A stretch of 64,000 nucleotides of DNA from Mangrovicoccus sp. HB161399 (GCF_013184745.1 NZ_JAATVU010000005.1:62001-126000), one strand, 5' to 3'; numbered from the stretch's first letter, positions 1 through 8,575 are shown. Notes: generated from the sequence alone by a model not told the origin. Translations and numbers: made by a program.

Positions 1-779
1 CCTCCGTGGCCGAGCTGAAGGCCAAGGTCGAGGCGATCGGTCCGGAGCGCGTCGCCGCCTTCTATGTCGAGCCGATCCAAGGCTCGGGCGGCGTGCTGGT
101 TCCGCCGAAGGGCTGGATCAAGGCGATGCGCGATGCCTGCCGCGAGCTCGGCATCCTGTTCGTCGCCGACGAGGTCATCACCGGCTTCGGCCGCACCGGC
201 CCGGCCTTTGCCTGCGAGGAAGAGGGCATCGTGCCGGACATGATGACCACCGCCAAGGGCCTGACCTCGGGCTATGTCCCGATGGGCGCCGTGTTCATGT
301 CGGACCATGTCTACGAAACCATTGCCGAGGGCGCGGGCGCCAAGGCGGTGGGCCACGGCTTCACCTACTCGGCGCATCCCGTCTCGGCCGCCGTCGCGCT
401 GGAAGTGCTGGCGCTCTACCAGGGCGGTCTGTTCGAGAACGGCCGGAAGATGGGCGAGCGGCTGATGGCGGGCCTTGCCACGCTGGCGGACCACCCGCTG
501 GTCGGCGATGTCCGCGGCCGCGGCATGCTGGCCGCCGTCGAGCTGGTCACCGACAAGGAGAAGAAGACGCCGCTGCCCGCCGCCGTGCAGCCCGCGACGC
601 GTCTCTTCGACCGCGCCTGGGAGAAGGGGCTGATCATCCGCTCCTTCGCCCAGGGCATCTTCGGCTACGCCCCGCCGCTGTGCTGCACGCCCGAAGAGAT
701 CGACGCCATCGTCGAGCGCACCCGCGCCGTGCTGGACGAGACGCTGGAAGACCCGGAAATCCGGGCGGCCATGGCCTGA
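1..779 (+). CDS. Class III (omega-type) aminotransferase, C-terminal part
   Basis: PLP-dependent class III aminotransferase whose N-terminus lies before the window; about 258 residues are visible and the frame is open at base 1. The PLP-aspartate segment is seen as FVADEVITGFGRTG and the PLP lysine in TTAKGLTSGYVPMGA, followed by FTYSAHPVSAA, all typical of omega-amino-acid/pyruvate or putrescine-type transaminases. The substrate cannot be read from sequence. Its stop overlaps the start of the next gene (TGATG), so it is the upstream member of the operon that carries a 2-hydroxyacid dehydrogenase, a HAD hydrolase and a peptide-type importer. A role in transaminating an imported amine or amino acid is inferred from this context. 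Confidence 0.9.
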   Translation, partial: SVAELKAKVEAIGPERVAAFYVEPIQGSGGVLVPPKGWIKAMRDACRELGILFVADEVITGFGRTGPAFACEEEGIVPDMMTTAKGLTSGYVPMGAVFMSDHVYETIAEGAGAKAVGHGFTYSAHPVSAAVALEVLALYQGGLFENGRKMGERLMAGLATLADHPLVGDVRGRGMLAAVELVTDKEKKTPLPAAVQPATRLFDRAWEKGLIIRSFAQGIFGYAPPLCCTPEEIDAIVERTRAVLDETLEDPEIRAAMA

Positions 780-1690
780 TGGCGCTGCTCTATCTCGAGC
801 CGGACGGCCGCATGGCCGTCTGGGCGGAGATCTTCGCAGGGGCCGGGGAGCAGTTGCTTCCCGGCCCCGATGCCGTCGGGGATCCCGCCCTTGTCACGCA
901 CATGGCCTGCTGGGTGCCGCCTGCCGACCTGTCGGCCTATCCCAACCTGCGCGTGGTGATCAGCAAGGTGGCGGGCGTCGACCGCATGCCCGTCCTGCCC
1001 GAAGGCATCCGGCTCTGCCGCATGGTGGCGCCGGGGATCGAGGCGATGGTGCGCGACTACGTGCTGATGGCCGTCCTGATGCTGCATCGCGACATGCCGC
1101 GCTATCTCGACCAGTCCGTGCGCGGCCGGTGGGAGGCCGCGGCCACGACACGGGCGAAGGACCGCCGCATCGGAATTCTCGGACTCGGCCGCACCGGCCG
1201 GCTGGTCGCGGAGACGCTGCGCGATCTTGGCTTCCGGGTCTCCGGCTGGAGCCGCTCGGGCACCGGCCCCGAAGGCGTCGACTGCTACGCGGCGGATGGG
1301 CTTGGCACCTTCCTCGCGCAGAGCGACATCCTCGTCTGCCTGCTGCCGCTGACCGCGCAGACGCGCGGCATGCTCGGGGCCGGACTCTTCGCGCAGCTGC
1401 CGCAGGGCGCCGGGCTGGTCCATGCCGGGCGCGGCGAGCAGCTCGCCATGGACGACCTGCGCGCGGCGCTCGGCAGCGGACAGCTCGGCAGCGCGATGCT
1501 CGACGTCACCGACCCAGAGCCTCTGCCCCCGGACCACTGGGCCTGGCGCGATCCGCGGGTGATCGTTACCCCGCATGTGGGCGCATACACCCCCGCGGAC
1601 GAAGGCGCGCGCCACGCGCTGGCGGTGATCCGTGCCGACCGCGCCGGACTGCCCCTGCCCGGCGAAGTGGACCGCCAGAAGGGCTACTGA
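779..1690 (+). CDS. D-isomer 2-hydroxyacid dehydrogenase, GhrA type
   Basis: 303-residue NAD(P)-dependent 2-hydroxyacid dehydrogenase, probably a glyoxylate/hydroxypyruvate reductase of the GhrA subgroup. The Rossmann motif is GLGRTGRLVAETLRDLGF. The catalytic set is visible as Arg in HAGRGEQL, Glu in DVTDPEPLP and His in VTPHVGAYTP. The length of about 300 residues fits GhrA rather than longer D-lactate or phosphoglycerate dehydrogenases. I chose the ATG at 779 because it overlaps the upstream stop (TGATG), implying translational coupling. It may reduce the 2-oxo acid made by the preceding aminotransferase, or detoxify glyoxylate; that link is inference. Confidence 0.88.
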   Translation: MALLYLEPDGRMAVWAEIFAGAGEQLLPGPDAVGDPALVTHMACWVPPADLSAYPNLRVVISKVAGVDRMPVLPEGIRLCRMVAPGIEAMVRDYVLMAVLMLHRDMPRYLDQSVRGRWEAAATTRAKDRRIGILGLGRTGRLVAETLRDLGFRVSGWSRSGTGPEGVDCYAADGLGTFLAQSDILVCLLPLTAQTRGMLGAGLFAQLPQGAGLVHAGRGEQLAMDDLRAALGSGQLGSAMLDVTDPEPLPPDHWAWRDPRVIVTPHVGAYTPADEGARHALAVIRADRAGLPLPGEVDRQKGY

Positions 1691-1707
1691 ACTCCACCGA
1701 CGATTGT

Positions 1708-1745
1708 GCCGTGGCAGGGCCGAATTCGGAAGAATCTGCCACGGC
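1708..1745. promoter_or_regulatory. Nested palindromes in the gap before the HAD gene
   Basis: The 212-base gap between the dehydrogenase and the HAD gene holds a perfect 10-base inverted repeat, GCCGTGGCAG (1708-1717) and CTGCCACGGC (1736-1745). Inside its 18-base spacer is a second perfect palindrome, CCGAATTCGG (1720-1729). No T-tract follows, so a classical terminator is unlikely. It could be a regulator site for a promoter serving the HAD-importer part of the operon. The rest of the gap shows no recognisable gene. Confidence 0.45.
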
Positions 1746-1902
1746 GCGCGGCACCTTCGGAACGCGGGACTGCCCCGGGACAGGCAGGATGCAGTCCAGA
1801 GGCCCGATCCGGGGCGTTCCGCCCGACGCGCAGCCCGCCGGATGCCCCGCAGCATTTCCTGCCGCCGACCGAGGTCGCGGCATAGCCGAAAGGACCGCCG
1901 CA

Positions 1903-2637
1903 ATGGCACGACCCGCCCCGAAACCGCTGACCGAGTTCCGCTATGTCACCTTCGACGTCGTCGGCACGCTGATCGACTTCGAAGGCGCCATCAAGCAGGG
2001 GCTCGCCGAGATCGCGGCCAAGGCAGGCATGGAGATCGACGGCGAGGCCGCGCTGTCGGTCTACCGCGACGCCCGCTACGAGCCGGAGGCGCTGCGCTTC
2101 CCCGACGACCTCGGCCGCTGCTACTCGAAGATCGCCGCCGCCTTCGGCCTGCCGGACACCGAGGAAAACCGCCAGCACATGATCGATACGGTCGGCGAGG
2201 CGAAGCCCTTCCCCGACAGCGCCGAGGCGATGGCCAAGCTGAAGGCCCGCTACAAGCTGATCGCGATGACCAATGCGCGCCGCTGGGCCTTCGAGAAATA
2301 CGCCGAGAAGCTGGGCCAGCCGTTCTGGGCGGGCTTCACCACCGACGACACCGGCTGCGAGAAGCCGGACCCGGACTACTTCCGCCAGGTCTTCGCCCAT
2401 GTGGAGAAGGACGGCGGCAGCAAGGACGACATCCTGCACACCGCTCAGAGCCAGTACCACGACATCGGCATCTCCCGCGAACTGGGCATGACCAATGCCT
2501 GGATCCAGCGGCGCCACGCCCAGAAGGGCTATGGCGGAACGATCGAGCCGAAGGAATTCACCGAGCCGGACTACCACTTCCACGCGCTGATCGAGCTGGC
2601 CGAGGCCGCCGACGAGGCCGCGAAGACCGCCGCCTGA
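1903..2637 (+). CDS. HAD-superfamily hydrolase, haloacid dehalogenase type II-like
   Basis: 244-residue HAD hydrolase. Motif I is FDVVGTLIDF, so the nucleophile Asp is present, but the second acidic residue of phosphatase-type HADs (DxD) is replaced, as in L-2-haloacid dehalogenases (DxYGT). Motif II is IAMTNAR, the motif III Lys is in GCEKPDPDYF, and HTAQSQYHDIGIS is in the motif IV region. The true reaction may be dehalogenation or a phosphatase-like hydrolysis. The ATG at 1903 gives the usual family length. It lies about 80 bases upstream of the importer's binding protein and is probably transcribed with it. Confidence 0.8.
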   Translation: MARPAPKPLTEFRYVTFDVVGTLIDFEGAIKQGLAEIAAKAGMEIDGEAALSVYRDARYEPEALRFPDDLGRCYSKIAAAFGLPDTEENRQHMIDTVGEAKPFPDSAEAMAKLKARYKLIAMTNARRWAFEKYAEKLGQPFWAGFTTDDTGCEKPDPDYFRQVFAHVEKDGGSKDDILHTAQSQYHDIGISRELGMTNAWIQRRHAQKGYGGTIEPKEFTEPDYHFHALIELAEAADEAAKTAA

Positions 2638-2658
2638 GCCGCGGGACGCCACGCCAAA

Positions 2659-2687
2659 GGCCGAGGGCGGCACCAGACCGCCCGGCC
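2659..2687 (+). promoter_or_regulatory. Intercistronic hairpin before the binding-protein gene
   Basis: GGGCGG (2665-2670) pairs with CCGCCC (2678-2683) across a 7-base loop, and flanking GGCC (2659-2662) and GGCC (2684-2687) can extend the stem past a two-base bulge. It lies between the HAD stop and the importer's start with no T-tract, so it is more likely an mRNA-processing or stabilising element than a terminator. Confidence 0.4.
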
Positions 2688-2716
2688 CTCCACCTCTCCA
2701 GACAGGGAAATTCGAG

Positions 2717-4330
2717 ATGACCGACAGACTGCCGACCAACTGGACCTCCCGCGATGATGCCATGGTGGAAAGCGCGATCCGCCGCGGCGCCACCCGCCAC
2801 GACCTCCTGCGCATGCTGATGGCCTCGGGCGTCACGCTCGCCGCGGGCGGCACGCTGCTGGGTTCCGCGACCCGCGCCGTCGCCGCCACCCCGGTTTCCG
2901 GCGGCTCGCTGCGCGCGGCCGGCTGGTCCTCCTCGACCGCCGACACGCTGGACCCGGCCAAGGGATCGAACACCACGGACTATGTCCGCGCCTGTTCCTT
3001 CTACAACCGTCTGACCTTCCTCGACGAGACCGGCCTGCCGCAGATGGAGCTGGCCGAGGCCGTCGAGACCACCGATGCAAAGACTTGGCAGATCAAGCTG
3101 AAATCAGGCGTCGCCTTCCACAGCGGCAAGACGCTGGATGCCGATGACGTGGTCTGGTCGCTGAAGCGCCATCTCGACCCGGCCACCGGATCGAAGGTCA
3201 ACGCAATCGCCGCGCAGATGGCCGAAATCGAGGCCGTCGACCCGCTGACCGTCAAGATCGTCCTGGCCGAGCCCAATGCCGACCTGCCGACCATCCTGGC
3301 GCTGCACCACTTCATGATCCTCGCCGCGGGCACGACCGATTTCACCGCTGCCAACGGCACCGGCGCCTTCACCTGCGAAGTGTTCGAGCCCGGCGTGCGC
3401 TCGGTCGGCGCGAAGAACCCGAACTACTTCAAGCCCGAAGGCCCGTACCTGGACTCGATCGAGTTCATCGCGATCTCCGACAACAACGCGCGGATGAACG
3501 CGCTGCTGTCGGGCGATATCGGCCTCGCCGCCAAGATGAACCCGCGCTCGATGCGGATGCTCGACGGCAAGCCCGGCATCGCCAACTACGTGACCACCGC
3601 GGGCAACTACACCAACCTCAACATCCGGCTCGACCTGGAGCCCGGCGCCAAGGCCGGCTTCGCCGAGGGGATGAAGCACCTGATCAACCGCGAGATGATC
3701 CAGAAATCGGTGCTGCGCGGCTATGCCGATATCGGCAACGACCAGCCGGTGCCGACCAACAACCGCTACTTCAACACCGAGCTGGAGGCCCCCGCATTCG
3801 ACCCCGAGCGCGCCAAGCACGCCTTCGAGAAGGCAGGCCTTCTGGGCACCGAGATCCCGATGGTGGCCTCGGATGCCGCGGCCTCCTCGGTCGACATGGC
3901 GACGATCGTGCAGCAGGCCGGCGCGGAAATCGGCATGAAGCTGACCGTCGACCGGGTGCCGAACGACGGCTACTGGTCGAACTACTGGCTGAAGGCGCCG
4001 GTGCATTTCGGCCACATCAACCCGCGCCCGACGCCGGACATCCTGTTCTCGCTGCTCTACGCGTCGGATGCGCCCTGGAACGAGAGCCAGTACAAGTCGG
4101 AGAAATTCGACGCGATGCTGAAAGAGGCCCGCGGCCTGACCGACGAGGCCAAGCGCAAGGAGATCTACTGGGATCTGCAGGCGATGGTGTCGAACGGGGC
4201 CGGGACGATCATCCCCGCCTACATGGGCAACATCGACAGCTTCACCGACAAGCTCATGGGCATGAAGGACAACCCGCTGGGCGGCCTGATGGGCTGCGCC
4301 TTCGCCGAGTATGTCTGGCTGGCCGCCTGA
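2717..4330 (+). CDS. Family 5 extracellular solute-binding protein (peptide/nickel ABC importer)
   Basis: 537-residue periplasmic binding protein of the DppA/OppA family (SBP_bac_5), first gene of importer 1. The N-terminus has an arginine-containing region (IRRGATRHDLLRMLMASG) followed by a hydrophobic stretch and an AVA cleavage region near residue 50. This resembles a Tat signal but lacks a perfect twin-arginine consensus, so the export route is uncertain. The mature part has the usual family features, for example YNRLTFLDETG and a central DPERAKHAFEKAGL segment. The ligand is probably a peptide, opine or other amino-acid derivative. Two permease genes and a fused ATPase follow. Confidence 0.9.
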   Translation: MTDRLPTNWTSRDDAMVESAIRRGATRHDLLRMLMASGVTLAAGGTLLGSATRAVAATPVSGGSLRAAGWSSSTADTLDPAKGSNTTDYVRACSFYNRLTFLDETGLPQMELAEAVETTDAKTWQIKLKSGVAFHSGKTLDADDVVWSLKRHLDPATGSKVNAIAAQMAEIEAVDPLTVKIVLAEPNADLPTILALHHFMILAAGTTDFTAANGTGAFTCEVFEPGVRSVGAKNPNYFKPEGPYLDSIEFIAISDNNARMNALLSGDIGLAAKMNPRSMRMLDGKPGIANYVTTAGNYTNLNIRLDLEPGAKAGFAEGMKHLINREMIQKSVLRGYADIGNDQPVPTNNRYFNTELEAPAFDPERAKHAFEKAGLLGTEIPMVASDAAASSVDMATIVQQAGAEIGMKLTVDRVPNDGYWSNYWLKAPVHFGHINPRPTPDILFSLLYASDAPWNESQYKSEKFDAMLKEARGLTDEAKRKEIYWDLQAMVSNGAGTIIPAYMGNIDSFTDKLMGMKDNPLGGLMGCAFAEYVWLAA

Positions 4331-4341
4331 TCCACGCAACC

Positions 4342-4365
4342 GGACCCGCGGGACACCGCGGGTCC
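4342..4365 (+). promoter_or_regulatory. GC hairpin after binding-protein gene 1
   Basis: A perfect 10-base stem, GGACCCGCGG and CCGCGGGTCC with loop GACA, begins 12 bases after the binding-protein stop and ends about 20 bases before the permease start. There is no T-tract. Hairpins in this position commonly protect the upstream binding-protein mRNA from 3' exonucleases, or reduce read-through into the permeases. The same arrangement recurs in the three other importer operons of the window. Confidence 0.65.
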
Positions 4366-4387
4366 CCGCCATCGCAGGAGGCGCGCC

Positions 4388-5347
4388 TTGCTCCGATCCC
4401 TGACCTTCTACATCCTGATCGCCCAGAGGCTGGGCATTGCGGCGGTGACGCTGGTCATCGTCTCCTTCGCGGTGTTCTTCGCCACCGAACTGCTGCCCGG
4501 CGATGTCGCCCAGGTCCTGCTGGGCCAGGCCGCGACCGACGAGGCCGTGGCCGGGCTGCGCCAGGCGATGGGGCTGGACCAGCCCGCCATCTGGCGCTTC
4601 CTGGGGTGGATGGGCGGGCTCGCCACCGGCGATTTCGGCATGTCCTATGTCAGCAACATGCCCGTGGCCGAGCTGATCGCCGACCGGCTGGCCAATTCGC
4701 TGCGCCTGGCAGCCGTGACAACGGCGATCTCGGTGCCGCTGGCGCTGGCGCTGGGGATCGGCGCCGCCATGTGGCAAGGCTCGCTCTTCGACCGGATCGT
4801 GTCGATCCTGACCATCTCGGTCATCTCGGTCCCCGAATTCATGGTCGCCACGCTGGCCGTTCTGGTCTTCGCGGTCTGGCTGGGCTGGCTGCCGGCGCTG
4901 TCCTACGGCGCCGAGACCGGCAGCATCGGCGCGATGCTCAAGGCATATGCCATGCCGGTGATCACGCTGGGCTTCGTCGTCTCGGCGCAGATGATCCGCA
5001 TGACCCGCGCCGCGGTGATCGAGACGATCAACACCCCCTATGTCGAAATGGCCCTGCTGAAGGGCGCCTCGCGCCGCCGCATGGTGCTGGGCCATGCGCT
5101 GCCGAACGCGCTCGGCCCGATCGCCAACGCGGTTGCGCTGTCGCTGTCGTATCTCGTCGGCGGCGTGATCATCGTCGAGACGATCTTCAACTATCCGGGC
5201 GTGGCCAAGCTGATGGTCGACGCGGTCTCCACCCGCGACCTGCCGCTGATCCAGTCCTGCGCGATGATCTTCTGCGTCAGCTACCTGCTGCTGATCACCA
5301 TCGCCGACCTGACCGCCATCCTGTCCAACCCGAGGCTGCGCCGATGA
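4388..5347 (+). CDS. ABC importer permease, DppB type
   Basis: 319-residue inner-membrane permease (BPD_transp_1). An N-terminal membrane helix follows the start, then a cluster of five predicted helices. The EAA cytoplasmic loop that docks on the ATPase reads PYVEMALLKGASRRRMVLGH, followed by ALPNALGPI. It pairs with the next gene to form the heterodimeric channel of importer 1. The start is a TTG preceded by GGAGG, matching the usual N-terminus of about 20 residues before the first helix. Its end overlaps the next start (ATGA). Confidence 0.9.
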   Translation: MLRSLTFYILIAQRLGIAAVTLVIVSFAVFFATELLPGDVAQVLLGQAATDEAVAGLRQAMGLDQPAIWRFLGWMGGLATGDFGMSYVSNMPVAELIADRLANSLRLAAVTTAISVPLALALGIGAAMWQGSLFDRIVSILTISVISVPEFMVATLAVLVFAVWLGWLPALSYGAETGSIGAMLKAYAMPVITLGFVVSAQMIRMTRAAVIETINTPYVEMALLKGASRRRMVLGHALPNALGPIANAVALSLSYLVGGVIIVETIFNYPGVAKLMVDAVSTRDLPLIQSCAMIFCVSYLLLITIADLTAILSNPRLRR

Positions 5348-6201
5348 TCTCCGTTCTCCGAACATCCCCGCGCCCGGGCGGCACCGGCCCGTCCTGGCGC
5401 TTCAACTGGGTCGGCCGCATCGGCCTCGCCATGATCCTGTTCTGGGCCGTCGTCGCCATCTTCGCGCCGATGATCGCCCCCTATCCGATCGGCGAGATCG
5501 CCGACTGGGACTATTTCGGCCCGATGAGCGGCCAGTTCTGGCTGGGCAGCGACTATCTGGGCCGCGACGTGCTCAGCCGCATCCTGGTGGGCTCGCGCTA
5601 CACCGTCGGCATCTCGCTGGCCGCGGTCTTCGCCGCCTGCGCGGGCGGCGTGATCCTCGGCATGGTCGCCGCGGTGATGGGCGGGCTCTTCGACACGCTC
5701 CTGTCGCGGCTGCTCGACGCCTTCAACGGCATCCCCTCGCTGCTCTTCGGCCTCGTGGTCGTGGCCGCGGTCGGCTCGTCGATCCCCGTGCTGGTGCTGA
5801 CGCTCGCAGCGATCTACCTGCCCGGCGCCTACCGCTTCGCCCGCGCCCTGTCGGTCAATGTCAACGCGATGGATTTCGTCACCGTCGCCCGCGCCCGCGG
5901 CGAGCGCACCCCCTACCTGATCTTCCGCGAGATCTTCCCGAACATCCTCGGCCCGGTGCTGGCGGATCTGGGCGTGCGCTTCGTCTTCATCGTGCTGCTC
6001 CTGTCGGGCCTGTCCTTCCTCGGCCTCGGCGTGCAGCCGCCGAATGCCGACTGGGGCGCGCTGGTGCGCGAGAACATCGAGGGCCTGTCCCTCGGCGCGC
6101 CCGCGGTGATCTTCCCCTGCATCGCCATCGCCACGCTGACCATCTCGGTCAACATGTTCATCGACAACCTTCCCAAGAAGATCCGCGACAGGAGCGAATG
6201 A
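5344..6201 (+). CDS. ABC importer permease, DppC type
   Basis: 285-residue second permease of importer 1. The start ATG overlaps the upstream stop by four bases (ATGA), implying translational coupling. The N-terminal helix is followed by the DppC-typical periplasmic segment with WLGSDYLGRDVLSRIL. The EAA loop is MDFVTVARARGERTPYLIFREIFPN. Length and layout fit DppC/OppC. It forms the channel together with the preceding DppB-type subunit. Confidence 0.9.
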   Translation: MISVLRTSPRPGGTGPSWRFNWVGRIGLAMILFWAVVAIFAPMIAPYPIGEIADWDYFGPMSGQFWLGSDYLGRDVLSRILVGSRYTVGISLAAVFAACAGGVILGMVAAVMGGLFDTLLSRLLDAFNGIPSLLFGLVVVAAVGSSIPVLVLTLAAIYLPGAYRFARALSVNVNAMDFVTVARARGERTPYLIFREIFPNILGPVLADLGVRFVFIVLLLSGLSFLGLGVQPPNADWGALVRENIEGLSLGAPAVIFPCIAIATLTISVNMFIDNLPKKIRDRSE

Positions 6202-7838
6202 TGACGCAGCAGCCCCTCGTTTCCGTCCGCGGCCTGCGCATCGGCGCCGTCACAGATGCCGGCCGCAAGGTCGAGATCATCAAGGGCCTCGATTTCGACA
6301 TCCATCCCGGCGAGATCGTCGCGCTGATCGGCGAGAGCGGCTCGGGCAAGACCACGACCGCGCTGTCGCTGATGGGCCATTGCCGCCCCGGCTGCGCGAT
6401 CACCGGCGGCTCGATCCGCGTCGGCCGCCATGACGTCGCCACGATGAGCGAAAGCGCCCGCGCCCATCTGCGCGGCACCGAGGTCAGCTACGTTCCCCAG
6501 TCGGCTGCGGCCGCCTTCAACCCGTCGAAGCGGATCATGGAGCAGGTGATCGAGATCACCGACATCCACGGGCTGATGCCGCAGGCCGAGGCCGAGAAGA
6601 AGGCGGTCGGGCTGTTCCGCGCGCTCGCCCTGCCCGATCCCGAAACGATCGGCACGCGCTATCCGCACCAGGTCTCTGGCGGGCAGCTGCAGCGGCTTGC
6701 CGCCGCCATGGCGCTGATCGGCGATCCGGAACTGGTGATCTTCGACGAACCGACCACCGCGCTCGACGTGACCACCCAGATCGAAGTGCTCAGGGCCTTC
6801 AAGTCGGTGATGGCCGCGGGCCGCATCGCCGGGGTCTATGTCAGCCACGACCTTGCCGTCGTGGCGCAGGTCGCCGACCGGATCATCGTGCTGAAGGGCG
6901 GCGAGATCCAGGAAGAGGGCGGCACCGACGACATCCTGCACCGTCCCGCGCATCCCTATACCAAGGCGCTCCTGGCCGCCTTCGAGCCGGTGCCGCATGT
7001 CCCGGCCGCGCGCGGCAAGGCGCCGGACGAAGCGCCGATCCTGCAGGTGGAGCACCTCTTCGCGGGCTATGGCGCGGTCCGCAAGGGCGAGCCGGACGTG
7101 AAGATCCTCAAGGACGTGACTTTCCGGATCGAGCGCGGCAAGAACCTCGGCGTGATCGGCGAGAGCGGATCCGGCAAGTCGACGCTGGCCCGCGCCGTGG
7201 CCGGCATCCTGCCCGCCTATCGCGGCGCGATGAAATTCGACGGGGCCGAGCTGCGCCCCGACCTGCAGTCGCGCAGCAAGGACCAGCTGCGCCGCTGCCA
7301 GATGGTGTTCCAGCTCGCCGACACCGCGCTGAACCCGGCACAGTCGATCGAGGCGATCCTGTCGCGGCCTCTGGCCTTCTACCACGGGCTGTCGGGACGG
7401 GCGAAGGCGGCGCGGGTCGCCGAGCTTCTCGACATGGTGCACCTGCCTGCCGCCATGCGGCACCGCCTGCCGGGCGAGCTGTCGGGCGGACAGAAGCAGC
7501 GGATCAACCTCGCCCGCGCGCTCGCGGCCGAACCCGAGCTGATCCTCTGCGACGAGATCACCTCGGCGCTCGACACGGTGGTCGCCGCCGCGATCCTCGA
7601 CCTGCTGAAGGAGCTGCAGACCGAACTGGGGCTGAGCTACATGTTCATCAGCCACGACCTCTCGACGGTGGAGGCGATCTGCGACGAGGTGCTGGTGATG
7701 CTGAAGGGCGAGGTGGTCGAACAGCTGCCCGCCGCGCGGATGGCCGCCGATGCGCAGCACCCCTATTCGCGGCTGCTGATCTCCTCGGTGCCGCAGCTCG
7801 ATACCGGCTGGCTCGCGGGGCTCGACCGCACGGGCTGA
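6198..7838 (+). CDS. Fused two-domain ABC ATPase, DppD-DppF type
   Basis: 546-residue protein with two complete nucleotide-binding domains in one chain, so no separate DppD and DppF are needed. Domain 1 has Walker A GESGSGKTTT, signature VSGGQLQR and Walker [13 protein letters not shown]. Domain 2, from about residue 280, has Walker [12 protein letters not shown], signature LSGGQKQR and Walker B LILCDEITSALD. A typical oligopeptide-transporter segment (HPYTKALLAAF) ends domain 1. The ATG at 6198 overlaps the permease stop; a second ATG at 6201 is an equally possible start. Its stop abuts the stop of the convergent vapC gene with no spacer. Confidence 0.92.
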   Translation: MMTQQPLVSVRGLRIGAVTDAGRKVEIIKGLDFDIHPGEIVALIGESGSGKTTTALSLMGHCRPGCAITGGSIRVGRHDVATMSESARAHLRGTEVSYVPQSAAAAFNPSKRIMEQVIEITDIHGLMPQAEAEKKAVGLFRALALPDPETIGTRYPHQVSGGQLQRLAAAMALIGDPELVIFDEPTTALDVTTQIEVLRAFKSVMAAGRIAGVYVSHDLAVVAQVADRIIVLKGGEIQEEGGTDDILHRPAHPYTKALLAAFEPVPHVPAARGKAPDEAPILQVEHLFAGYGAVRKGEPDVKILKDVTFRIERGKNLGVIGESGSGKSTLARAVAGILPAYRGAMKFDGAELRPDLQSRSKDQLRRCQMVFQLADTALNPAQSIEAILSRPLAFYHGLSGRAKAARVAELLDMVHLPAAMRHRLPGELSGGQKQRINLARALAAEPELILCDEITSALDTVVAAAILDLLKELQTELGLSYMFISHDLSTVEAICDEVLVMLKGEVVEQLPAARMAADAQHPYSRLLISSVPQLDTGWLAGLDRTG

Positions 7839-8234
7839 TCAGGCGAAGGGGTTGGAAATGCGCAGGCGGCCTTCGACCAGGAGGCCGTCCTGCATGTCCT
7901 CGCTCAGGAGCGTGTCGCAGCCGTCGGCAAGGGCGGCCGCGACGATCATGGAATCGTAGACCGAGAATCCGTAGCGCGCCCCCAGCGCCCGGCCGATGTC
8001 ATGGACGTCCGCGGTCAGCGGCAGCACGCGGCACACCCGGCGGATGCCGTGCAGGAACTCGTCCGCCTCGTCCCGGGTCATCCGCGCCTTGCGCAGGCAG
8101 TTGACCAGCGCTTCGTTCAGCACCTGCACGCTGATCGTGCCGCCCCCGGCCAGAACCGCCTCGGCGCGCTCCGCTTTCGGCCCCTCGTCCAGCAGGTAGA
8201 GGATCACGTTGGTGTCGAGGAACCGTCCCGGCAT
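7839..8234 (-). CDS. vapC: PIN-domain ribonuclease toxin, VapC type
   Basis: 131-residue PIN-domain protein. The first metal-binding Asp is in RFLDTNVILYLLDE, a conserved Glu is in VLNEALVNCLRK, and the later acidic residues are in YDSMIVAAAL and LLSEDMQDG, giving a complete acidic cluster. VapC proteins are RNases that cut tRNA or rRNA and are neutralised by the antitoxin encoded just upstream, here six bases away. The gene ends exactly where the importer ATPase ends on the other strand. Confidence 0.88.
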   Translation of the reverse strand: MPGRFLDTNVILYLLDEGPKAERAEAVLAGGGTISVQVLNEALVNCLRKARMTRDEADEFLHGIRRVCRVLPLTADVHDIGRALGARYGFSVYDSMIVAAALADGCDTLLSEDMQDGLLVEGRLRISNPFA

Positions 8235-8240
8235 CGCCGC

Positions 8241-8468
8241 CTAGCGCCCGGCCGCCTCGTCGCGCCCCAGCCGCTCGGCGGCAGGCAGCCGCCCGCGGAA
8301 CTTGCGCAGCCCGGCGAGGATCTCCTCGGGCCGCTGGTGGCGCCGCACCTCCAGCCCGGCATCGCCCGCGACCAGCTCGATGTCGTCGCCCTCGCGCAGG
8401 CCCAGCTCGCGCACCAGCTCGGCGGGCAGGCGCACGGCCAGCGAATTTCCCCATTTCGCGATCTGCAT
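8241..8468 (-). CDS. vapB: AbrB/MazE-type antitoxin, VapB
   Basis: 75-residue swapped-hairpin AbrB-fold protein. The N-terminus MQIAKWGNSLAVRLPAELV is the standard DNA-binding part of MazE/VapB antitoxins, followed by LREGDDIELVAGDAGL. The C-terminal half (ILAGLRKFRGRLP) would bind the toxin. The ATG at 8468 is chosen because it begins the conserved MxxxKWGNS motif and is preceded by GGAGGAGCGG. It is the first gene of the vapBC operon; the operator lies about 20 bases upstream. Confidence 0.88.
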   Translation of the reverse strand: MQIAKWGNSLAVRLPAELVRELGLREGDDIELVAGDAGLEVRRHQRPEEILAGLRKFRGRLPAAERLGRDEAAGR

Positions 8469-8487
8469 GCTCCGCTCCTCCGCGCAT

Positions 8488-8512
8488 GGATATACATGTG
8501 GAATGTATATCC
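8488..8512 (-). promoter_or_regulatory. vapBC operator/promoter palindrome
   Basis: Perfect 10-base inverted repeat GGATATACAT-N5-ATGTATATCC, 20 bases upstream of the vapB start. It is an AT-rich island in GC-rich surroundings and contains TATA-like hexamers suited to a -10 element. AbrB-type antitoxins repress their own promoters by binding such palindromes, so this is the expected autoregulatory site. Confidence 0.75.
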
Positions 8513-8547
8513 CTCCTGCCCTTTCCGCAAGGGCGCGGGGGAGGGGC

Positions 8548-8573
8548 CGGGGAGGGGGCAGTCCCCCTCCCCG
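8548..8573 (-). terminator. Strong hairpin after the Lrp-type gene
   Basis: An 11-base perfect stem (CGGGGAGGGGG and its complement around loop CAGT) begins three bases after the stop of the Lrp-type gene on the minus strand and lies before the vapBC promoter. No U-tract follows, so intrinsic termination may be inefficient, but position and stability suit a transcription boundary. Confidence 0.55.
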
Positions 8574-8575
8574 CC

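Noticed and set aside
3104-5365. A 753-codon minus-strand frame opposite the first importer's binding protein and permease.
   Set aside because: Composition (His/Gln/Arg/Asp-rich) is typical of a reverse-frame shadow, and the sense genes are certain.
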